Source: CAYGYG01 sp964354155 (GTDB lineage Bacteria; Hydrothermota; Tepidihabitantia; SM23-42; CAYGYG01). Taken from it: a DNA stretch of 31,247 nucleotides. The notes beneath the pieces were generated by a model. The model did no database searches and was not told the DNA's origin. It saw only the letters and a program-made list of their open reading frames with translations. Positions 16,025-21,635 of the stretch are shown here, one piece after another (position 1 is the stretch's first letter; every line of letters begins with the position of its first letter). A program made the translations under genes and the position numbers. The stretch lies in contig CAYGYG010000030.1 of NCBI GenBank assembly GCA_964354155.1, positions 1 to 31,247 of the forward strand. Reading direction: 5' to 3'.

Positions 16025-16052
16025 ATTATAGTCAGAGAACATGGCGCTTCAA
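16025..16052 (-). promoter_or_regulatory. Promoter of TPR-barrel operon, leaderless type
   Basis: On the minus strand TTGAAG (16047-16052), a 16-bp spacer and TATAAT (16025-16030) are followed after only six bases (AAAATC) by the ATG at 16018. No Shine-Dalgarno fits between them. Confidence 0.75.
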
Positions 16053-16147
16053 GAGTTATTTGGAGGCGACCGGGCGCCGGTGGATTCGAACATGGTTTTG
16101 ACACCGCCCTCTATCAACGTTGGAGAAAAACGATATCAGGCGGATGC

Positions 16148-17011
16148 CTACTTGACTACCGTGACCGATTTGGTCTCGGTCCTTTCGCCGACTCTTATCT
16201 GCACAAAATAACTGCCGGCCGGAACTCGGGCCTTCGCGTCATCGGTTCCATCCCATTTCAGCCGGTATTCACCCTGTGCTGAAGTGGTTGCTTCGAACAA
16301 CCCGGTCACCCGTCGGCCGGCTTCGTCGAAAATCACGACCGAGACCGCCTTGCCCGCATCCCCTGGGCCTATGTCCAGCGGAATGATAATATCGGAAGTG
16401 CTCGGGTTCGGAAAAGGCGAGGATGATGAACGAAGCTGGTATGACTTCTTGCCGTCAGCTATGTCCGTCTGAAATGCATAGACATCGACATACGATTCGG
16501 TGGTCACGCTGCCAAAGCGCGTCAGGATTATCTCGTCCCGGCCATCGCCGTCGATATCTTCCACGGTTGCGCTCCCGTAGTATCCGGTCAGCAGGGAGCT
16601 TTCGAATTCCAGGTTGCGGGTTAAGGCGTCGTACACGCGAAACCGACCATAGTAGGTCGCGCCCGAGAAATAGTAACCGGAAATGACCAGCTCGCCAGCC
16701 GCGTCGTTGTCCGTATTCAAAGGGACCACCAAGCCGTCGCCGTTAATGTCGCGAGGATGGGCGACGCCAAGATAGTCGTAGCCGGGCCAGGCTATGGTCC
16801 AGGCGGCGGTGTAATTGCCGTTGTAAAACGTGAATTGACCGCTTTGTCTCACTTCGAATTCGACCAGGTTGTCCCCGTCAATGTCATACCCGTATGCCCC
16901 ACCCCAGCCGTACTGCCCCAGATTGCTGCTGGTCCATTCCCGATTGTACTGACCGAACGAGACGTTAACCAGGCTGGCCAAGAAAATGACAAAAATAAGG
17001 GATCTGTCCAT
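16148..17011 (-). CDS. Secreted FG-GAP repeat protein with sorting tail
   Basis: A 287-residue exported protein: signal peptide (MDRSLIFVIFLASLVNVSFG), then a short set of FG-GAP/VCBS-like repeats with calcium-loop motifs 'DIDGDNLVEF', 'DINGDGLVV' and 'DIDGDGRDEI', and from about residue 198 ('SPFPNPSTSD') a FlgD-Ig/Por-type sorting domain ending 'VPAGSYFVQIRVGERTETKSVTVVK'. Three FG-GAP units are fewer than the seven of a full propeller, so it may be shortened or oligomeric. The ATG is one base after the stop of the radical SAM gene, whose last codons provide the Shine-Dalgarno GGAGG, so the two are co-transcribed. Likely surface location; ligand unknown. Confidence 0.85.
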   Translation of the reverse strand: MDRSLIFVIFLASLVNVSFGQYNREWTSSNLGQYGWGGAYGYDIDGDNLVEFEVRQSGQFTFYNGNYTAAWTIAWPGYDYLGVAHPRDINGDGLVVPLNTDNDAAGELVISGYYFSGATYYGRFRVYDALTRNLEFESSLLTGYYGSATVEDIDGDGRDEIILTRFGSVTTESYVDVYAFQTDIADGKKSYQLRSSSSPFPNPSTSDIIIPLDIGPGDAGKAVSVVIFDEAGRRVTGLFEATTSAQGEYRLKWDGTDDAKARVPAGSYFVQIRVGERTETKSVTVVK

Positions 17012-17012
17012 T

Positions 17013-18548
17013 TTACCTCCGATATATTTTTATTGAGTCACCCGGCAAACAACTCTCGCTTATATTCTTTACCTGTTCCTCGAATACCCGTCGAAAATGA
17101 TAACCATTGATTGAAAATCTTATTGCTGATGGCAAGGTGACCGGCCGTTTTGTCAGCGACCAGAACAAAAGCCTCCAGTAATGCAGTTTTTCCTTGCCAA
17201 TGAAACCAAGGCGCCACATCGCCTTCACAAGAGCTATGAGGTGAACATATCGAAAATAGACAGGTCGTAGCCTCGGTCGGTGGAACTCTTTTAGAAATTT
17301 CCTTATCCGCTCATAATAGTGGTGGGGAGAGTAAATTTTAGCCAGGACATTTCTGTATCCGTTAAGCAAGGTCTCGTAGTTCATCTTAGGAATAAAGTTG
17401 AGCGAGAAGTCAGTGTTGTTGCCGGATGTTTTCTTCACCAATCTCTCCTCGGACTCGAGTCGATTGTAAAGCCGTGATCCTTTTGGTGCAGTCAGTAATC
17501 CGACCATGGACGTGACAATGCCCGTGCTCTGGATAAAATCCGCCAGTCGAACGAATATGGACTCGGGATCGCTATCAAAACCCAGAATGAATCCTGCCTG
17601 AACTTCCAGGCCGTTCTTCTGAATGATTCGGACACTCTCAGCCAGATGACGGCCGACATTCTGATGCTTGGCACATTCGACCAGGCTTTGCTCATGCGGT
17701 GTTTCAATGCCCACAAAAACGGTCTGGAATCCGGCTTTGATCATAAGCTGCATCAGTTCTTCGTCATCCGCCAGGTCAATAGAAACCTGGCTCGAAAAGG
17801 TAAACGGGTATCTTTTTTCCTTCATCCATTGGCCAAGCGCGGGCAAGATCTCTTCTTTAATCTTTCTCCGATTGCCAATCAAATTGTCGTCGACAAAGAA
17901 AACTGCGTCACGCCAGCCCCACTTGTACAGCCGCTCCAGTTCAGCGATTACCTGTTCTTTGGTTTTGGTTCTGGGTCGGTGGCCATTGAGTGTAGTAACA
18001 TCGCAGAATTCGCACGTGAAGGGACAGCCGCGCGACCATTGAATGGACATTAGGCTGTATTTGCGCTTCGGAACAATTTCCCAGAGTGGGATCGGTGTCC
18101 TGGTGATGTCCGGGAATTCGTTTTGCTGATATACCGGCTTAGGCGAACCATTTTTGATATCGGCAACGAATTGGGGAAAGGTATCTTCGGTTTCGCCGAC
18201 GAAGAGGTGGTCGATGCCTTGAAAATCCGCGTGCTCGGTTGTAAATAGCGGCCCACCAGCCACGATTTTCACTCCGCATTTTTTACAGCGATTGATAACC
18301 TCTCGTACTGACTGCCGTTGAAGAGCCATACCGCTAATAAAGACATAGTCAGCCCATTTTAGATGTTTGTCCTTCAAGCGAGAGGTAGTCATGTCAATGA
18401 ACCTCTTCTCCCAGTCATCCGGTAGCATTGCCGCAACGGTCAAGAGACCGAGCGGAGGAGAGGCGGCTTTTTTGGAAACGAAGTTTAAGGCGTATTTAAA
18501 GCCCCAGAATGTTACCGGGAATTGGGGATAGACAAGCAGTACCTTCAC
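17013..18548 (-). CDS. B12-binding radical SAM protein (DUF4070-type)
   Basis: A 511-residue enzyme. Residues 1-140 form a cobalamin-binding-like domain ('LLVYPQFPVTFWGFKYAL', 'PPLGLLTVAAMLP', 'IVAGGPLFTTEH'). The radical SAM core has the [4Fe-4S] motif CxxxCxxC in 'SRGCPFTCEFCDV', then 'FFVDDNLIGNR' and 'TVFVGIETPHEQSL'. The C-terminal ~170 residues match the extension (DUF4070) of the family that includes hopanoid methylase HpnP and many uncharacterised members. No hopanoid genes are nearby, so the substrate is unknown. The start is GTG at 18548, overlapped by a short upstream ORF. It appears to form an operon with the FG-GAP gene, an odd pairing. Confidence 0.9.
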   Translation of the reverse strand: MKVLLVYPQFPVTFWGFKYALNFVSKKAASPPLGLLTVAAMLPDDWEKRFIDMTTSRLKDKHLKWADYVFISGMALQRQSVREVINRCKKCGVKIVAGGPLFTTEHADFQGIDHLFVGETEDTFPQFVADIKNGSPKPVYQQNEFPDITRTPIPLWEIVPKRKYSLMSIQWSRGCPFTCEFCDVTTLNGHRPRTKTKEQVIAELERLYKWGWRDAVFFVDDNLIGNRRKIKEEILPALGQWMKEKRYPFTFSSQVSIDLADDEELMQLMIKAGFQTVFVGIETPHEQSLVECAKHQNVGRHLAESVRIIQKNGLEVQAGFILGFDSDPESIFVRLADFIQSTGIVTSMVGLLTAPKGSRLYNRLESEERLVKKTSGNNTDFSLNFIPKMNYETLLNGYRNVLAKIYSPHHYYERIRKFLKEFHRPRLRPVYFRYVHLIALVKAMWRLGFIGKEKLHYWRLLFWSLTKRPVTLPSAIRFSINGYHFRRVFEEQVKNISESCLPGDSIKIYRR

Positions 18549-18574
18549 ATCATCCAGAATTCTAGCTGTGACAC
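18545..18574 (-). CDS. Possible leaderless 9-codon upstream ORF before radical SAM gene
   Basis: GTG at 18572-18574 lies seven bases after TATAAT, where transcription should start, and reads MSQLEFWMM then TGA. That stop overlaps the GTG of the radical SAM gene (GTGA). The real gene has only a weak Shine-Dalgarno, so translation of this mini-ORF could deliver ribosomes to it. It is too short to judge by composition. Confidence 0.35.
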   Translation of the reverse strand: MSQLEFWMM

Positions 18575-18581
18575 GAATTAG

Positions 18582-18609
18582 ATTATAGTCAGAATTAGTC
18601 GGCTGTCAA
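18582..18609 (-). promoter_or_regulatory. Perfect-consensus promoter of radical SAM operon
   Basis: On the minus strand TTGACA (18604-18609), a 16-bp spacer and TATAAT (18582-18587). Predicted start is about 18575, at the upstream mini-ORF. Confidence 0.85.
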
Positions 18610-18641
18610 GACGGCGATGACGCCGATGACTATAATGATTA

Positions 18642-18656
18642 TCCACCTCAGGCGGA
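18642..18656. repeat. Degenerate 15-nt palindrome (TCCACC-TCA-GGCGGA)
   Basis: A near-copy of the perfect TCCGCC-TTA-GGCGGA palindrome found inside the coding sequence at 21295-21309; a half-copy (TCAGGCGGA) is at 16136-16144. It lies in the 316-bp divergent intergenic region 18549-18864, which otherwise holds the two promoters and one further hairpin repeat and no gene that I can see. Confidence 0.45.
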
Positions 18657-18698
18657 ACAAAAAGAGAATGCGTTTTTCAACATTTTCTAAAAAAATCC

Positions 18699-18726
18699 TT
18701 GACTTTTGTAACCTAATACATATAAT
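18699..18726 (+). promoter_or_regulatory. Promoter for the two propeller-repeat genes
   Basis: TTGACT (18699-18704), a 16-bp spacer and TATAAT (18721-18726) in an AT-rich stretch. The leader to the TTG start at 18865 would be about 130 nt and includes the hairpin repeat at 18773-18807. Confidence 0.75.
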
Positions 18727-18772
18727 TTTTTAAATATACATTTTCTCTCCCCTAACGGGTCTGTCGAAAGAT

Positions 18773-18807
18773 GTCATTGCGAGGGAGTGAAACGATCGAC
18801 GCAATCT
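18773..18807. repeat. Dispersed-type hairpin repeat (GTCATTGCGAGG...CGCAATC)
   Basis: ATTGCG (18776-18781) pairs with CGCAAT (18800-18805), with a central CGATCG palindrome. The wording closely matches a short repeat of the 'GTCATTGCGAGGAGC...GCAATC' type that I recognise from many environmental bacterial genomes. It sits in the leader of the propeller genes. Confidence 0.6.
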
Positions 18808-18864
18808 TGAGCGGTTGGATTGATCTAACAATTTGATTTGTTTGTCGATTTAAGGAGGAGCGTC

Positions 18865-21621
18865 TTGAGGACGATATGCTTAGTAAGAATTTTTAATACG
18901 AGGATGTCTTTAGGTTTGTTAGCGATTAGTATTGTCACCAGCCTTCATGCCCAGAATCTCCAATCCTCATTTGATGTCGATGAGGTGATCGAGCAGGTTT
19001 CACGCAATCGTGAGCCTTGGGAGTTAAGCACTGGTGAATTTCTAATCGATACAAATATCGTATACATCCCTGCTTCGGAGGAACAATCATATTCCTCAGT
19101 TGCTTTTGACGGCTCAAACTATCTAGTGGTCTGGCAAGATCGCCGGACCGGCTTTCAGCATTGCGATATTTATGGAGCCCGCGTCAGTCAGTCAGGGGCT
19201 GTCATTGACCCTATTGGGATTACCATTTCAACTGCGGTAAGTTACCAGTGTGCGCCTTCAGTTGCTTTCGACGGCACCGATTACTTTGTAGTTTGGCATG
19301 ACAGGCGGGGCGGTTCATCTACTGACATCTATGGTGCACGGGTGAATCCGTCAGGTATTGTCCTTGATCCAGAAGGAGTTATTATCTCAACTGCAGTGAA
19401 TGACCAATGTGATCCTTCAATCGCTTTTGGTGGCATTAACTATTTCGTGGTTTGGCAAGACCGCCGGAGCGGCGCATATGATGATATCTACGGGGCCCGC
19501 GTAAGTCGATCAGGCGTTGTTCTCGATACCATAGGTATAGCCGTCGCAACCGCTTCTGATTACCAAATAGTTCCCACGATCGGCTTTGATAGCAGAAATT
19601 TTCTGGTCGTGTGGATGGATAGACGAGGCGGTACTTATGATGTTTATGGTGCCCGAGTGAGCCAATCAGGCATCATCCTTGATCCTTCCGGTATTACGAT
19701 TTCAACTGCAGCAGATAGCCAATATTACCCTTCAATCGCTTTTGATGGAGTGAACTACCTGGTGGCTTGGCAAGATCGCCGGAGCGGCGCATATGATGAC
19801 ATCTATGGCACCAGAGTGAGTCCATCAGGCGCTGTTCTCGACACTTCAGGGATAGCCATCTCAACCGCTACCCATAACCAAAGGATCCCTTCAGTAGCTT
19901 TTGATGGCGCAGACTACGTGGTGGTGTGGCAGGATAGACGAAGCGGAATCTATGAGATCTACGGAGCAAGAATGAATCGATCAGGAACAGTGCTTGATTC
20001 TTCAGGCATTGCTATTTCGACTGAAGCGCCTTCTAGTTGTCATCCTTCAATAGCTTTTGACGGAGTGAACCATCTCGTTGTGTGGGAAGATGCCCGCGGT
20101 GCCTCATTTATCGACATCTATGGCGTACGGGTGAGTCGTGCAGGTGTTGTCCTTGATACAGTAGAAACTGCAATTTCAACCATAGTAAGTGACCAATATT
20201 GTCCGTCAATCGGTTTTGATGGAACTGATTATCTAATGCTGTGGCAAGACAAACGAAATGGCCTATGGGGTGGCTCATATCCTGATATCTATGGCGCTAG
20301 GGTGAGCCGATCAGGCATCATCCTTGACCCTTCAGGCATTGCGATTTCAACCGCGTCATATGCCCAGCAATATCCTTCTGTTGCCTTTGATAACACAGAT
20401 TACCTGGTTGTCTGGCAAGACTTAAGGAGTGGCTTATATGACGATATCTACGGCACCAGGGTGACTCGATTAGGTACTATCCTTGATTCTTCAGGCATTG
20501 CTATTTCGACCGCGACACATGCTCAACTATACCCTTCAGTTGCCTTTGATGATACGAATTGTCTGGTTGTATGGCAAGACTCGAGGAATGCGATTGGTCC
20601 ATACGATGACATCTACGGTGCTCGTATTAGTCAGGCAGGCCTTGTCCTTGACCCCGATGGCATTACGATCTCATCTGCACGACGTTATCAGTCTTATCCC
20701 TCGGTTGCCTTTGATGGCATAAACTATTTAGTAGTGTGGACGGACAGTCGCGGCACAACTTATGACATCTACGGCGCCAGGGTTAGCCGCTCGGGTGCTG
20801 TCCTCGATACAGGCATTGCCATTTCAGTCGCATTGCATCTGCAGGGAATGCCCTCGGTTGCTTTTGATGGTTCAAACTACTTAGTGGTCTGGCAGGACGC
20901 TCGGAACAATACAACCTATGACATTTATGGGGCAAGGGTGAGCCCAGCAGGCGTCGTCCTTGATACGAGCGGCATTCCCATATCTATTGCGGCATTTGAT
21001 CAACAGTATCCTTCCGTTACCTTTGACGGAGTGAACTACGTAGTAGTGTGGCAACATAAACTGTATGGGGAATCTTGCGACGTTTGTGGAGTGAAAGTTG
21101 CGCCCTCCGGCATTGTGATTGATTCTTTTGAGGTTTCAGTGCAATCGGGTGACCAAATCTGGCCATCAATCACATATGGTCTAAACTCTCAGTGCTTGAT
21201 TACCTACTCGGGTTGGTGTGATTCTATAAATAATCACCGAGCAAACACCATGCGGATTTGGGGGAAGTTTCTACCGCCGGTCGGAATAGAAGAATCCGCC
21301 TTAGGCGGACAGCAGTTAGAGGAAAAAAATATCTTGGAGATATCCCCTAATCCTTTCGTGAAGCTTACGAAAGTAAGCTTTAGCACAGGGCATAGTGCAA
21401 AGAGCATAGAGTTAAAGATTTACGACGTTTCCGGAAGGGTTGTTAAAGATTTTAAGTTATCGTCCTTCGTCCAAACGAGTGAAGGTCGCGATCGTCCATC
21501 GTCCGTCGTCACCTGGCATGGTGACGACAATTCTGGTCGTCAACTTCCCGCTGGCGTCTACTTCTGCCGGCTGGAGAACGGACAAACCGCGGTTACCAGC
21601 AAGATTGTGAGATTGGAGTAG
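18865..21621 (+). CDS. Exported 14-repeat propeller-like protein A with sorting tail
   Basis: About 918 residues. Start TTG at 18865 is six bases after AGGAGG (18853-18858) and gives a signal peptide ending 'VTSLHAQ'; an ATG at 18904 is a weaker option. After 'VDEVIEQVSRNRE', residues ~70-790 contain 13 clear repeats of ~50 residues of the form 'PSVAFDGxNYLVVWQDRR ... DIYGARVSxSGxVLD ... GIAIST', plus a divergent 14th ('SITYGLNSQCLITYSGW'). The pattern suggests beta-propeller blades, and 14 equals two seven-bladed propellers. The C-terminus (from 'LEISPNPF') is a FlgD-Ig/Por-type sorting domain ending 'GVYFCRLENGQTAVTSKIVRLE'. It is paralogous to the next gene, 14 bases downstream, and probably co-transcribed. 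Likely cell-surface or secreted; function unknown. Confidence 0.85.
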   Translation: MRTICLVRIFNTRMSLGLLAISIVTSLHAQNLQSSFDVDEVIEQVSRNREPWELSTGEFLIDTNIVYIPASEEQSYSSVAFDGSNYLVVWQDRRTGFQHCDIYGARVSQSGAVIDPIGITISTAVSYQCAPSVAFDGTDYFVVWHDRRGGSSTDIYGARVNPSGIVLDPEGVIISTAVNDQCDPSIAFGGINYFVVWQDRRSGAYDDIYGARVSRSGVVLDTIGIAVATASDYQIVPTIGFDSRNFLVVWMDRRGGTYDVYGARVSQSGIILDPSGITISTAADSQYYPSIAFDGVNYLVAWQDRRSGAYDDIYGTRVSPSGAVLDTSGIAISTATHNQRIPSVAFDGADYVVVWQDRRSGIYEIYGARMNRSGTVLDSSGIAISTEAPSSCHPSIAFDGVNHLVVWEDARGASFIDIYGVRVSRAGVVLDTVETAISTIVSDQYCPSIGFDGTDYLMLWQDKRNGLWGGSYPDIYGARVSRSGIILDPSGIAISTASYAQQYPSVAFDNTDYLVVWQDLRSGLYDDIYGTRVTRLGTILDSSGIAISTATHAQLYPSVAFDDTNCLVVWQDSRNAIGPYDDIYGARISQAGLVLDPDGITISSARRYQSYPSVAFDGINYLVVWTDSRGTTYDIYGARVSRSGAVLDTGIAISVALHLQGMPSVAFDGSNYLVVWQDARNNTTYDIYGARVSPAGVVLDTSGIPISIAAFDQQYPSVTFDGVNYVVVWQHKLYGESCDVCGVKVAPSGIVIDSFEVSVQSGDQIWPSITYGLNSQCLITYSGWCDSINNHRANTMRIWGKFLPPVGIEESALGGQQLEEKNILEISPNPFVKLTKVSFSTGHSAKSIELKIYDVSGRVVKDFKLSSFVQTSEGRDRPSSVVTWHGDDNSGRQLPAGVYFCRLENGQTAVTSKIVRLE
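21295..21309. repeat. 15-nt palindrome inside protein A coding sequence
   Basis: TCCGCC-TTA-GGCGGA is a perfect inverted repeat, read in frame as part of the linker between the last blade and the sorting tail (ESALGGQQ). The paralog at 21636 has unrelated sequence here, so it looks like an insertion. Confidence 0.6.
21460..21510. repeat. 7-nt tandem tracts (TCGTCCN) in sorting-tail coding region A
   Basis: TCGTCCT-TCGTCCA at 21460-21473 and TCGTCCA-TCGTCCG-TCGTC at 21492-21510. They encode a loop of the FlgD-like domain that is longer than in relatives. Confidence 0.6.
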
Positions 21622-21635
21622 CAAAAGGAGCCTGT

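Noticed and set aside
16073..16110. tRNA-like T-arm (TTCGAAT flanked by GC-rich sequence) on the minus strand
   Set aside because: The T-stem does not pair, and no anticodon arm, D-arm or acceptor partner is found upstream. The pairing seen (GGGCGGTG with CACCGGCGCCC) is a simple imperfect hairpin in the gap between the FG-GAP and TPR genes.
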